A stretch of 64,000 bases of DNA from assembly GCF_000012385.1 (NCBI RefSeq), contig NC_007940.1, positions 1,364,001 through 1,428,000 on the forward strand. Direction: 5' to 3'. The position numbers and the translations under genes are program-made. Positions within the stretch are counted from its first letter, which is position 1. Each line of letters starts with the position of its first letter. This document shows positions 1-8,649 of this stretch, piece by piece. The notes under the pieces are model-generated. The model did not search any database and was not told the origin of the DNA. It saw only the letters and a program-made list of their open reading frames with translations. The DNA comes from Rickettsia bellii RML369-C (lineage in GTDB: Bacteria; Pseudomonadota; Alphaproteobacteria; Rickettsiales; Rickettsiaceae).

Positions 1-2034
1 ACTACTATCTCCAGGTTTTGGATTACATTTAGTATCTGCATCGGCTGCCTTTGGATCGCAAGTCTGGTTTGGCTTACTGCCAACTATTTGTTCTACACTG
101 TCTTTGGCAAAGTTAAAAGCTGTTGAAATCGGATTATTTAACATATAGCCTAAGCTATTTTGACAACTTTCTGCATCTTCTTTACTATATTTTGTCCAAT
201 CATTATCAACAAAAAATACTAAAACATCCCTTTTAAAAGTTTGTCCCTGTAAGGCACCCTCTATACTATTATGAATCAATTTACTTTGATATTGGCATTT
301 TCCGTAAAAACCAAAATCATAAACCGAAAACATAGTAATCATAAAAGTAACTACTACCATAGGCTGAAGTAAAAACGAAATCATTAGCTTAACCCAGCTA
401 TCAAAATAGCCTCGTGTATAGTCAAATAAAAACATTGGCACGAAAAGAGGGGCTAAAATACCAAGTATTACTATAGATACCATGCACATAACGGTGGCAT
501 TAACCATAAAGGCAGCCACTGAGATCACAAGCAACGGATAGGCAAGAGCTAGAGATACTAGCATCATATTGCCAGATATTATAGCGGGTATTAGTAAGTA
601 AATATATGGAGGAGCACTAAAGCTAAAAAAGTCGAAATTTGCAAAATTATGGCTTTTATAAGTATTCTCAACTAATAGTGTAGATAACATATCTAGCCCC
701 AAATAATGGGCTACCCGACAATCTAAAGCATCCCATAATGCAATATATGCAACACTATTGTCATATGAAATATCCGGACCATTAAATTTACATAACCCAG
801 ATGGGGCAGCATTCATAACCCAACTTGCTAATCCGTTTATACCATTAAGCAAGAAAGGAAATGCCCATTGAATCATCCCATCCATACGATCATAAGGGGA
901 AGTACTACCTGGTGTTATGTTTAATCCTATTGAAAAATAAGTTACAAATATTATTTTTAATATAAAGTTTATATACTCATTTTTTGGGGGAACTTGACCT
1001 GCAAGAAGTATTTTAGCACCAAAAAGCATAACATATAAAGTTAAGAAAGCCGTAACTATTCTATACATTCCTACTTGAAACTGGAATAAAGCACTAGTCT
1101 GCCTTGAAGCTGAATTAACTACTGCGTTTACATCATCAAAGCTACATACATCTTCACTAATCAATAATCTTGCGATCATTTGTCTTATGCATTCTATAAG
1201 CGGAGAAGTCATAACTACTGCAGTTCTTGAAGCGTTATAAGCTTTTTGATAGCAACCTCCACCTGCTGCACTACAAGAAACCAATGCTAAAGGATCAACA
1301 GCTTTATTATTAGGATCGTCAATAAAATTTGTATCGTTTACATCCATAAAGCTATTATACATAGATTTTGGAAATGGCTCTTTTATATATTTACATCCTA
1401 CTGGTACTACACCCGTAAAACCATATGTCCCAACACATATACGATCATTATCTTGAACAACTTTCCAAAAAATTGGTACCCCTAAATCCCACATTGTACC
1501 GCTATCTTCTGGTTTTTGGGTATATATATTATAATAATCTGCTTTATTGTTTTTCCAAGCTTCCTTTATATCATCCCATGGATCATTGCCGGTTAATACA
1601 GCCTTAGCAATAGCAAGTGCTGAATCTACAACTGCTTTTGCTCTTACCCCTGCCAGTTTTAAATTACTACATAAACCAAAAGTTAATTTAAGATCATTTG
1701 GGTCAGCTCTGTTTTCACGCGTACATTGCCCTCCCGGAAATTGTGTACCAAATAATTCATTGTCATTTATTCTAAGCTTTAAGAATGTATTCATGTATAA
1801 AACAGGAGATACAAGATTCATTATAGCAAAAGTAAAAAATGGAGCGACAATACAGGTTTGAGAAAATTCGGTACGTAATAAGTCACCGACTCCTTGTGTT
1901 TCACAAGTTAAATTCTGTAGTGTATTAACAATAGTATCGAGGGTATCATCGGCATATGACTTGCTTGTAACCCCAAAATTGAGGATAAAACTGACCACTA
2001 GAATTTTAAGTAAAGTACGAGGAAATAATTTCAT
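1..2034 (-). CDS. VirB6-like type IV secretion channel protein (rvhB6 paralogue), C-terminus outside window
   Basis: The minus-strand frame is open from an ATG at 2034 to the window edge (678 codons), so the protein is partial. It begins with a signal peptide (MKLFPRTLLK start, hydrophobic core, likely cleavage after SYA near residue 27). A cysteine-containing periplasmic-looking part follows, then a cluster of long hydrophobic helices in the second half (reading ILAPLFVPMFLFDYTRGYFD). That cluster is typical of the TrbL/VirB6 polytopic domain. VirB6 proteins form the inner-membrane part of the type IV secretion channel. Rickettsiae carry several virB6 paralogues in tandem directly after virB4, which matches the position here. 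Which paralogue it is cannot be proven without the rest of the cluster, but it is the first after virB4. Confidence 0.85.
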   Translation of the reverse strand, partial: MKLFPRTLLKILVVSFILNFGVTSKSYADDTLDTIVNTLQNLTCETQGVGDLLRTEFSQTCIVAPFFTFAIMNLVSPVLYMNTFLKLRINDNELFGTQFPGGQCTRENRADPNDLKLTFGLCSNLKLAGVRAKAVVDSALAIAKAVLTGNDPWDDIKEAWKNNKADYYNIYTQKPEDSGTMWDLGVPIFWKVVQDNDRICVGTYGFTGVVPVGCKYIKEPFPKSMYNSFMDVNDTNFIDDPNNKAVDPLALVSCSAAGGGCYQKAYNASRTAVVMTSPLIECIRQMIARLLISEDVCSFDDVNAVVNSASRQTSALFQFQVGMYRIVTAFLTLYVMLFGAKILLAGQVPPKNEYINFILKIIFVTYFSIGLNITPGSTSPYDRMDGMIQWAFPFLLNGINGLASWVMNAAPSGLCKFNGPDISYDNSVAYIALWDALDCRVAHYLGLDMLSTLLVENTYKSHNFANFDFFSFSAPPYIYLLIPAIISGNMMLVSLALAYPLLVISVAAFMVNATVMCMVSIVILGILAPLFVPMFLFDYTRGYFDSWVKLMISFLLQPMVVVTFMITMFSVYDFGFYGKCQYQSKLIHNSIEGALQGQTFKRDVLVFFVDNDWTKYSKEDAESCQNSLGYMLNNPISTAFNFAKDSVEQIVGSKPNQTCDPKAADADTKCNPKPGDSS

Positions 2035-2064
2035 GACTAGTTACTTGCCCTCGTATGTGATAAA

Positions 2065-2184
2065 CGTCATTGCGAGGAAAAATTGAAAATTTTGACGAAG
2101 CAATCCAGTAAAAAATGCTAATTTTAGCATTTTTTTATTATTTCTTCTGGATTGCCAGGCTCCTTTTAGTCTCTCGCAATGACG
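2065..2184. repeat. Palindromic repeat (RPE-like) between virB4 and virB6
   Basis: The arms start with cgtcattgcgagg and end with the complementary ctctcgcaatgacg. The inner part has a hairpin around aaatgctaattttagcattttt. The same arms recur at 14846, 31047, 35021 and 47162. Confidence 0.8.
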
Positions 2185-2227
2185 ATTTTTTAGGCTTACA
2201 ACAACAAGTAACCATAATCCATTAAAT

Positions 2228-4657
2228 CTACAATGTCTTAACTGCTTCATAGAATATAGGCAACCATTTTTCCGGATCATTCCCGTATTTTTCCCTAATT
2301 TGATCGAGTAGTATAACAGTTTCCACTCTACCCGATAAAACACTAATTATATTATTCATACCGTCTAAATTCACTTTAGCAACTACTGCGTCTACTCCTT
2401 GTTTTACCAAAAAGTAACGTGTCGTAGGGTCGGTAGTTTTAATCAAAATATATTCTCTCTGACTTAACATAAAAGCACTACGATAAATATCGGTAGCTTT
2501 AAGGTTAGGTAGGAAAATTTGTGTAGCCGTCTGCTGAATTAACGTATCACTAATTCTACTTTTTGCTGCATCTTCTACGCTTTGAGTAGCAAATATAACA
2601 AAAGTATTTAGTTTTCTCAACACTTTTAACCAATCTTTGATTTTAGGAGCAAATACTGGATTATCGATTAAAGCCCAAGCCTCATCAAGTACTATCATAG
2701 TTTTTTGCCCATCCAAAGAAATATTTATGCGATGGAAAATATACAACAATACCGGAGCAAGGCTTATTGGGTCTTTAAGTAATTCAGTCATATCAAAGCC
2801 AAACACTCTAGCTTTTTGCAAATCAATATCATCTACTTCATTATCAAATACTTTAGCGTGAGAACCATTTCCAACCCACATCGCAATTCTACTTGCTAGA
2901 CTATCTGGTGTATCGATTCCAAGAAACGCTACTACATTACTAAGCCGTCTATCTTTTTTTTCTAGTCTAAAATTACCACTCACTGCTTGCGATAATATTT
3001 TATTATCTTGTGCTGTTATACTCTCACCATTAGAAGTTACAAGCACCCTTAACCACTCTAAAATAAACGTTCTATTTTCACTAGTATCTTCAAGCTGCAA
3101 TGGGTTAAAGTTACATTTTAAACCTGGATCTATAACTGTATAAACACCGTTTAAAGCTCTGATAAATATTTCAGCACCACGATCTTTATCAAAAAAGAAC
3201 ATACGTGGTTTGAATTTTTGTGCTTCAGCACATAAGAAATTCATAAGAACAGTTTTACCGGCACCAGTCGGACCTATGATTAAAGTATGCCCAACATCTC
3301 TTACATGGAAATTAAAATAGAACGGAGTACCTGAAGTTGTATCTAGCACTGTGACATATTCGCCCCAATGGTTATTTCTCACCTTTCCAATAGGGTAGTT
3401 ATGTTGAGAGGCAAAACTAGCCATATTAAGGGTATTTATGGTGGATGTACGAACTATATACTCCATATTTCCCGGCAACTGTCCCCAATAGCTAGGCTCC
3501 ATGTTAATTTTTTCTCTAACAGGCTGAATTCCTGAGTTAGAAAGCTCAACAGATGCCATTGATAATATATCTTCTAAAGCTTTAATACTATTTGCAGAAC
3601 ATAAAAGTGATAGATGATGTTCTCCAAAGCCAATATCACCACTAGTTGCCATATCAAGTGCTGTTGATATTTCAGCAATTTGTGAAGTAGCTTTATCACC
3701 TGCTTGTATCATTCTATTTTGCTGTAATTGCATTTTACCAATTGCTACAGTTCTGTTAGCAAATATAAAACTCTGAGTCATTACAAACTCAAAAGGCATT
3801 TGCAAAAATCCATCAAAAATCCCTGCAGAAGTAGTAGGTCCATATTCAAGAATACTTATTATTCCAGCATATTTAGTTCCAATCGAACTTCTTGCCTCAA
3901 TAGTACGTGAATCAAAAAACAAACGATGTGTTGGTAAATATTCATCTATAGTACTACGTGGCAATGCTACTGGACCTGGCGAGTCGCCACAATTAACTAA
4001 AGATGAAAGGAATTCTAGCATTTCACAATAATTACCTGTAGGAGTTTTACGAACTCCAAGAATCCTAGCTCCATAACTTCTAAATGTATTAACTATTCTG
4101 TTTGACATTTCTTGGAGATTTTCTTTCATCTCTTTCATGTCATTTTCCCAAACATTTTTATTAGATTTTTGTCTAAGCTTTTTTAAAAAATACTCAACTA
4201 TAGCTGCACCACCAGTATCAGGTTTGTATAAAATACTGACATATAATTCATTAAAAAACGATCTAGCACCTGCGTGTTTTTTACGCCATTCTGCTCCAAG
4301 ATACGTAATAAAATCGTTTGGTACTTTTACAGTAGGATCATAAGTAAATTCAGTATCGTCAAATATTACTGCTTTACGTCTTCTGATAGTATGAAAATAT
4401 ACAACAATATTTCCTGAAGCCATGTTTTTAAGTAAGGCATTCCTTATATTCTTTTTAATATCTAAATCTTCATCATCGGCTGTTTCAAAAGAAAAACCAT
4501 TTATTTTAATAACTTGTAAAAGCGAATTATCTTTAGTTAAAATGGTATTACTATCCCAATGGCATTTATAAGGGATAAAATGCGAAGTAGGTCTATCTTG
4601 TTTAGCTCTTAATTCATTAGCTGCTCTAGTTCTAAATAACTTCATTGTGTAACTCAA
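2228..4657 (-). CDS. virB4: VirB4 type IV secretion ATPase (rvhB4)
   Basis: This 809-residue protein has the length usual for VirB4. The Walker A motif GPTGAGKT lies near residue 470 and a Walker B-like MIVLDEAWALI near residue 655, followed by a conserved FATQSVEDA segment. VirB4 is the cytoplasmic ATPase that powers assembly of the type IV secretion channel and substrate transfer. It lies upstream of the virB6 gene on the same strand, as in other rickettsiae. Normally virB3 directly precedes it. Here the 5' side instead holds a palindromic repeat and an IS110-family element, and virB3 is 8.3 kb away. virB4 therefore needs another promoter or read-through from the inserted block. The C-terminal coding end overlaps no other gene. 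The frame is intact. Confidence 0.95.
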   Translation of the reverse strand: MSYTMKLFRTRAANELRAKQDRPTSHFIPYKCHWDSNTILTKDNSLLQVIKINGFSFETADDEDLDIKKNIRNALLKNMASGNIVVYFHTIRRRKAVIFDDTEFTYDPTVKVPNDFITYLGAEWRKKHAGARSFFNELYVSILYKPDTGGAAIVEYFLKKLRQKSNKNVWENDMKEMKENLQEMSNRIVNTFRSYGARILGVRKTPTGNYCEMLEFLSSLVNCGDSPGPVALPRSTIDEYLPTHRLFFDSRTIEARSSIGTKYAGIISILEYGPTTSAGIFDGFLQMPFEFVMTQSFIFANRTVAIGKMQLQQNRMIQAGDKATSQIAEISTALDMATSGDIGFGEHHLSLLCSANSIKALEDILSMASVELSNSGIQPVREKINMEPSYWGQLPGNMEYIVRTSTINTLNMASFASQHNYPIGKVRNNHWGEYVTVLDTTSGTPFYFNFHVRDVGHTLIIGPTGAGKTVLMNFLCAEAQKFKPRMFFFDKDRGAEIFIRALNGVYTVIDPGLKCNFNPLQLEDTSENRTFILEWLRVLVTSNGESITAQDNKILSQAVSGNFRLEKKDRRLSNVVAFLGIDTPDSLASRIAMWVGNGSHAKVFDNEVDDIDLQKARVFGFDMTELLKDPISLAPVLLYIFHRINISLDGQKTMIVLDEAWALIDNPVFAPKIKDWLKVLRKLNTFVIFATQSVEDAAKSRISDTLIQQTATQIFLPNLKATDIYRSAFMLSQREYILIKTTDPTTRYFLVKQGVDAVVAKVNLDGMNNIISVLSGRVETVILLDQIREKYGNDPEKWLPIFYEAVKTL

Positions 4658-4687
4658 CTTAACTATTTTGATTTTTGGTTCTTATAA

Positions 4688-4826
4688 TGTCATTCCCGCT
4701 TAAGGCTTTGCCCGCCTGGCTCGATTTTTCCCCTGTCATCCCGTGATTTATGAACTAGAGCCAGTTAAAAATACTAATAAAATTAGTATTTTTTATTATT
4801 TTCTGGATCTAGTTCCCAAGCCACGG
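4688..4826. repeat. Left half of an RPE palindrome interrupted by IS110 copy 1
   Basis: It begins atgtcattcccgctt and contains the core hairpin aatactaat-aaa-attagtatt followed by a T-run (4766-4795). It ends ttcccaagccacgg at the IS boundary. The 98 bp at 4729-4826 are identical to 11507-11604 beside copy 2. The hairpin plus T-run could also act as an intrinsic terminator. Confidence 0.75.
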
Positions 4827-6030
4827 TATTGTAAGAAAAGAAAGTGATATAATATAAGTTATAAATGTAATATAAACATTTATAAGAGAGTGTTAATACC
4901 CTATATAATGATATAGGGTATTAAGCGGGCATAAGCGACCGTCACGGCATAGGTTTTATACGACCGGAGTCATCAAGGTACTATAGCCCGACTCTCGAGA
5001 AGTTTGAATAGTTGGAAGGGATGCGATAAGCACGCCCGATTACAATCCTAAACAATATAAAATCTCGAGGTACATATGATAAAATATCACAAACATATAG
5101 GAATTGATATAGGAAAATATAATTTTGTAGTAGGAATAGAGGGCATAAAAGATACAAAAGAATATGAGAATACAAGTTCCGGTATATTTGAATTTATTAA
5201 TGATAATAAGGATATTTTAGCAAACTCTCTAACTGTAGTTGAAACAACAGGCGGATATGAACTAGAGTTATTGTATAGCTTATGTGAAAGAGGTTATGTA
5301 GTACATAGAGCAGATGCAAGAAAGGTAAAGAATTTTATCAGATCATATGGTAATAGTGCAAAAACAGATAAGTTAGATGCTAAAGCATTAGGATTATATG
5401 GTAAGGAGCGAGCAGATAAGCTTGAAGTATTTAAGCCTGAATCAAAACAAAATATACAATTATTTCGGTTAGTACAAAGACGGAATGATTTAAAGCAAAT
5501 GTTAGTTGCCGAAAAGAATAGATTACAACAAGCAAATACAGATAAGTTTGTTAAAAATAGCTGTATAAATATGATAGATGTTTTAAGTAATCAAATTACA
5601 GAGATTACTAATCAGGTAGAAGTGATTATATCATCAGATCAGCTGTTAAAAGCAAAGCATGAGATATTGAAAGAGATAAATGGCATTGGTAATATAGTTG
5701 CTTTTGAGTTATTAATATTATTACCGGAGTTAGGGAAGTTAACAAGACGGCAGATTGCTTCTCTTGCAGGGCTTGCTCCAAAAGCTAATGATAGTGGTAA
5801 ATATCAAGGATATAGAAAGGTAGGACATGGTAGAGCAGGAGTCAAGCCTATACTATTCCTTGCTGCTATGTCAGCCCGTAATAGCAAGACTTCTGGTTTA
5901 AGACTCTTTTATGAGCGACTCATTAACAATGGTAAAAAGAAAATGGTCGCTCTTACCGCTTTAATGCGTAAAATTATTGTCATCGCTAATGCTAAATTAA
6001 AATCTCTTCTTTTTAATTTAAAACATAGTT
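4827..6030 (+). mobile_element. IS110-family insertion sequence, copy 1 (complete)
   Basis: This is a 1.2-kb element with a 249-nt non-coding left end and one transposase gene. I see no clear terminal inverted repeats and no target duplication, as expected for IS110. Boundaries (within about 3 nt) were set by comparing flanks. The left flank ends ccacgg and the right flank begins gatgaca, and these together rebuild the uninterrupted repeat text (cacgggatgaca) seen elsewhere in the window. The region 4729-6037 is identical to 11507-12815. The difference between flanks outside this range shows independent surroundings. It resembles the IS elements that proliferated in some Rickettsia, but I cannot assign a registered name. 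Confidence 0.88.
4890..5050 (+). ncRNA. Candidate IS110 bridge RNA (copy 1)
   Basis: The non-coding left end holds a perfect 14-bp hairpin (4893-4906 with 4911-4924, loop AATG). Four guide-like segments follow in order. 4942-4947 (tcacgg) resembles the left target flank ccacgg at 4821-4826. 4969-4976 (gtcatcaa) is the exact reverse complement of 6029-6036 over the right junction. 5008-5013 (atagtt) is identical to the element's right end 6025-6030. 5040-5046 (ttacaat) is the reverse complement of the element's left end 4828-4834. This is the left/right target then left/right donor guide order known for IS110 bridge RNAs such as IS621. Transcript ends are unknown, and folding was judged by eye. 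Confidence 0.6.
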
Positions 6031-6032
6031 GA
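5076..6032 (+). CDS. IS110-family transposase (copy 1)
   Basis: This 318-residue protein has the two IS110 domains. The N-terminal RuvC-like DEDD domain shows GIDIGKYNFVV (first Asp, residue about 11), VVETTGGYE (Glu, about 61) and AKTDKLDAKAL (Asp pair, about 98-101). The C-terminal Tnp20 domain shows INGIGNI and then LAGLAPKANDSGKYQGYRKV, with the likely catalytic Ser of the DSGK motif. Such enzymes use a bridge RNA to recombine element and target without target duplication. The ATG at 5076 follows the putative bridge RNA region. The stop codon TGA (6030-6032) lies on the right boundary, so target DNA appears to supply part or all of it. No frameshift is seen, so the element is probably active. 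Confidence 0.93.
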   Translation: MIKYHKHIGIDIGKYNFVVGIEGIKDTKEYENTSSGIFEFINDNKDILANSLTVVETTGGYELELLYSLCERGYVVHRADARKVKNFIRSYGNSAKTDKLDAKALGLYGKERADKLEVFKPESKQNIQLFRLVQRRNDLKQMLVAEKNRLQQANTDKFVKNSCINMIDVLSNQITEITNQVEVIISSDQLLKAKHEILKEINGIGNIVAFELLILLPELGKLTRRQIASLAGLAPKANDSGKYQGYRKVGHGRAGVKPILFLAAMSARNSKTSGLRLFYERLINNGKKKMVALTALMRKIIVIANAKLKSLLFNLKHS

Positions 6033-6080
6033 TGACAGAAAAAAATGATCTACGAATAAATCCCGCCACGGTATGACACA
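6031..6080. repeat. Right flank of IS copy 1: RPE arm
   Basis: It starts gatgacagaaaaaaatgatc and continues cccgccacggtatgacac. It closely matches the intact repeat at 8392-8450, so the IS sits inside a palindromic repeat rather than beside it. Confidence 0.6.
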
Positions 6081-6091
6081 GGACATATAAA

Positions 6092-7159
6092 TTACAAGTT
6101 ACCACCTATTATTTGGGATTCGTATTCAGATAATTCTTGTGCTTCATATTCTAGATATTTCCACTCATCTGTTAGAAAGCTAAAGTTTGCTTTGATTTCG
6201 TCATATTTTCCTAGATTAGTGAAGCATAGAGCTTTAGCCTCATTTTCTATTTTATCACTTAAATCTAATGAAATATTACACTTTTTCGTTATATTAATAG
6301 CTTTTAGTTGACTTAGAATCTCACTAATATTAAGCTTTAAGTTATTTATGGTTGTATTTGCATTATTTATATCTTCGTTATATTTGGTCTCATCAAACTT
6401 TTTAACCTTAACATCCTTATATTCCGGCACCTCTTTATTTTTAGTAACAGTTCGAACTTTAATAACATCCCGTTCTTTTGTTACCTCTTTTGATTTTATA
6501 ATAGGACGAGTATGGGGTACATCTTGTAATTTTATCTCTCCACGTATCAATTTAATAACAAAAACCGACTTACGGTCAGGGTCATGTTCAAGTTCATGTT
6601 TATACTCATTGCGGTAACCAAGTTTTTGCCCTGTTTGGGTATTAACCCACATTTTCCTTGTATAATGTTCTACATCTTCATAAGGTACAGTTTCTGTATA
6701 AGGTTCTTTGTCTGAATATAGTTGTTCTTCGGTGTAAGATTCTGACTTAAAACCTATAAATTTTTTCTCTGTGTCATAAAAATAATATTTATCATTATTT
6801 TTATTGCTTTCAATATTTGCTTTATTTTTATAAGCATTAAAAAGCTCTGCGAAAAGTGTTTTAATGTTTTTTGAATTTTCCCCAAAACAGCCAATAGTAA
6901 CTATTTTTGTTTTTTCTACGAATGAAGAAAAAAGCTCATCTGCTTCATGAATAATGATTTTGGCTTCATCAAGAATATTTTTAAATAAACTATTAGCATC
7001 AATTAAAGTTCCCCAATTTTCTTTTACTTGCTGAGTTTGATTATTTGGTTTTGTAAATGAGGCTAAAAACTCTAATTCTTGACTTAATTTTTTTATACCT
7101 TCGGATATTAATAACTTTAAAAAATTATGGTAATTTAAGTGATTAAAATAATCAGTCAA
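6092..7159 (-). CDS. 3' part of a frameshifted large GTPase-like gene
   Basis: This 355-residue ORF follows the GTPase ORF at 7242-8240 on the same strand. Its reading frame stays open upstream to about 7262, past its first ATG, and runs directly into the GTPase coding sequence if one base near 7264-7266 is removed. I therefore read both as one gene of about 715 codons broken by a frameshift. The part is charged and helical at both ends. Its middle (residues about 125-255) is rich in repeated short E/K-V-P-Y units such as TVPYEDVEHYT, EVTKERDV and KEVPEYKDVKV. I do not recognise a named domain. Similar repeated charged segments follow AIG1/GIMAP-like GTPase domains in some eukaryotic proteins, which is a resemblance only. 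The gene lies just inside IS copy 1. Confidence 0.6.
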   Translation of the reverse strand: MTDYFNHLNYHNFLKLLISEGIKKLSQELEFLASFTKPNNQTQQVKENWGTLIDANSLFKNILDEAKIIIHEADELFSSFVEKTKIVTIGCFGENSKNIKTLFAELFNAYKNKANIESNKNNDKYYFYDTEKKFIGFKSESYTEEQLYSDKEPYTETVPYEDVEHYTRKMWVNTQTGQKLGYRNEYKHELEHDPDRKSVFVIKLIRGEIKLQDVPHTRPIIKSKEVTKERDVIKVRTVTKNKEVPEYKDVKVKKFDETKYNEDINNANTTINNLKLNISEILSQLKAINITKKCNISLDLSDKIENEAKALCFTNLGKYDEIKANFSFLTDEWKYLEYEAQELSEYESQIIGGNL

Positions 7160-7241
7160 ACTAGTATTTTGTTTGTGACAAACTTTTTCCTCTACAAAAT
7201 TTACAAAATGTTTTAATTCTGTAGCACGTATAATAAGCTTA

Positions 7242-8240
7242 TCATGTAAAGCTTGCTCTACAGAAATATTGTAGTAAACTGGCGGCTTTGGTTTTTACTA
7301 TTTCAAAAGCTATGCTCATCTGCTCTCTAACTTCTACTGAAGAAGAATAGTTAAATAAACCTTTAGGAATGCTCTTAAAAGTCATATTTCGGATTAAATC
7401 AATTATTTTATTGCGTTGATCTAAATTCCATGTAGGAGGGGTATAAAGGTTATTTTCCTCAATTTCATCAGAATATTTAGAAAAAGTAGCAATGCGATTA
7501 TGTTGAATCAAATTTTCAATAGCGGGTTTATATTTTAATATTTGTGGATTATTGCTAACGCTTTTTAAATAAGATTCGATCGTTTTATTAGTATTCGAAA
7601 TACGCCCTGCATGAGACACTATTAAGCCAATACTATCTTTGAAATAATTAATATCGCTTAAAAATTGAGCGGATTTTTCTAAGCCATTTTTGAAAATGAT
7701 ACCATATGAACCAGAAGGACTAATTGAATCTTGACTAGTAACCATGAGAATCTTAGCGTTTTTTACATTTTGAGCTATGATAGATTTAATTTTAGAATTA
7801 ATAATTTCTGGAATAATGCCGTTACTGTCAAAATCACCTGCACAATCAATAAAGGATATATTTTGAAAATCCCCTGTACTTGCACGAAAAATATTAGGCA
7901 CTATAGTTGTAGAGCCTTCGCCTTGCCCGACATAAGCTATCCCCTCACCATCCATTGGGAATATTCCCGGTTTATCGTTATAAGTTCTAAAATATAAATC
8001 TTTGCCGGTGATATAGTTTAGTAAAGTGCTTTTCCCAACACCAGTAGGACCTATTAAAAAAACTGTATTATCATATATTTGTTGATGATGCAGAAAAGGT
8101 TCTAATATATTCTGGATAGAATTTATAATATTAGATATTTTTGAGTACTTCATATCTAAATTATTATTGGATTCCTCAGGTGAAATTGCTTCATCAAAAA
8201 CTTTTTGTAGTTCAATTAGTTCTGCTCGTAAATTAATCAT
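7242..8240 (-). CDS. P-loop GTPase-like protein, 5' part of a frameshifted gene
   Basis: This 332-residue ORF has a clear P-loop GPTGVGKST (about residues 63-71), a threonine-rich switch region (EGSTTIVP) and a G3-like motif FIDCAGDFD (about 131-139). It looks like a TRAFAC-type GTPase of the dynamin/AIG1/septin-like kind. No classical NKxD motif is obvious (SHAGR lies at the expected distance). The last seven residues before the stop come from a shifted frame. Skipping one T in the coding-strand run at 7264-7266 gives continuous coding into the ORF at 6092. Its partner is unknown. The large size, the eukaryote-like look and the decay suggest an accessory host-interaction or stress gene. It could be a pseudogene, or could be read through by slippage. 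Confidence 0.65.
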   Translation of the reverse strand: MINLRAELIELQKVFDEAISPEESNNNLDMKYSKISNIINSIQNILEPFLHHQQIYDNTVFLIGPTGVGKSTLLNYITGKDLYFRTYNDKPGIFPMDGEGIAYVGQGEGSTTIVPNIFRASTGDFQNISFIDCAGDFDSNGIIPEIINSKIKSIIAQNVKNAKILMVTSQDSISPSGSYGIIFKNGLEKSAQFLSDINYFKDSIGLIVSHAGRISNTNKTIESYLKSVSNNPQILKYKPAIENLIQHNRIATFSKYSDEIEENNLYTPPTWNLDQRNKIIDLIRNMTFKSIPKGLFNYSSSVEVREQMSIAFEIVKTKAASLLQYFCRASFT

Positions 8241-8367
8241 AGATTTACCTTTTGGTTAGATATTTTTAACTTTTGGTAGAGATAACCATAAGTTGTTTAA
8301 TACATAAACCTAAAATTTAAATTTTTGCAACATAAATTTTTGTTGTGGTGTTGTGGAGGGTAATTCT

Positions 8368-8575
8368 GTCATTCCGTGGCGGCATTGCCAGCGTGGGATG
8401 ACAGCGAAAAATGATCTACGAATAAAGCCCGCCACGGGATGACACAGAGGGTGTTTTTTGATCCATGTGGGCAATGCCGCCACGGGATGATGCAGGACAT
8501 AAAAATCGTGGGATGGTACTGGTACTATATCCTGAGATTGCCACGCTCCGCTCGCAATGACGCCTAAAATGACAC
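8368..8575. repeat. Cluster of RPE-type palindromes filling the spacer 8241-8649
   Basis: It has alternating segments of the type gtcattccgtggcggcattgcc / ccgccacgggatgacac and cttgagattgccacgctccg-like arms ending caatgacg. No ORF is credible in this 409-nt spacer, and the rest of it is AT-rich sequence upstream of the GTPase gene. Confidence 0.7.
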
Positions 8576-8649
8576 TGAGTATATAAAAAAAAGCTTTAGA
8601 AAACTAAAGACTCTTTTCTTAGGTTTAGGAAGTTTGAAGATGTAAAAAA

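Noticed and set aside
1425-1861. Plus-strand ORFs of 60 and 104 codons
   Set aside because: They are antisense to the clear virB6 coding sequence and have no family features.
2041-2343. Minus-strand 100-codon ORF across the virB4 end and a repeat
   Set aside because: It is another frame of virB4 plus palindromic repeat, with no independent support.
4981-5175. A 64-codon minus-strand ORF, repeated at 11759-11953
   Set aside because: It lies antisense to the candidate bridge RNA and the transposase start. It is present twice only because the IS is duplicated, with no ribosome binding site or recognisable domain.
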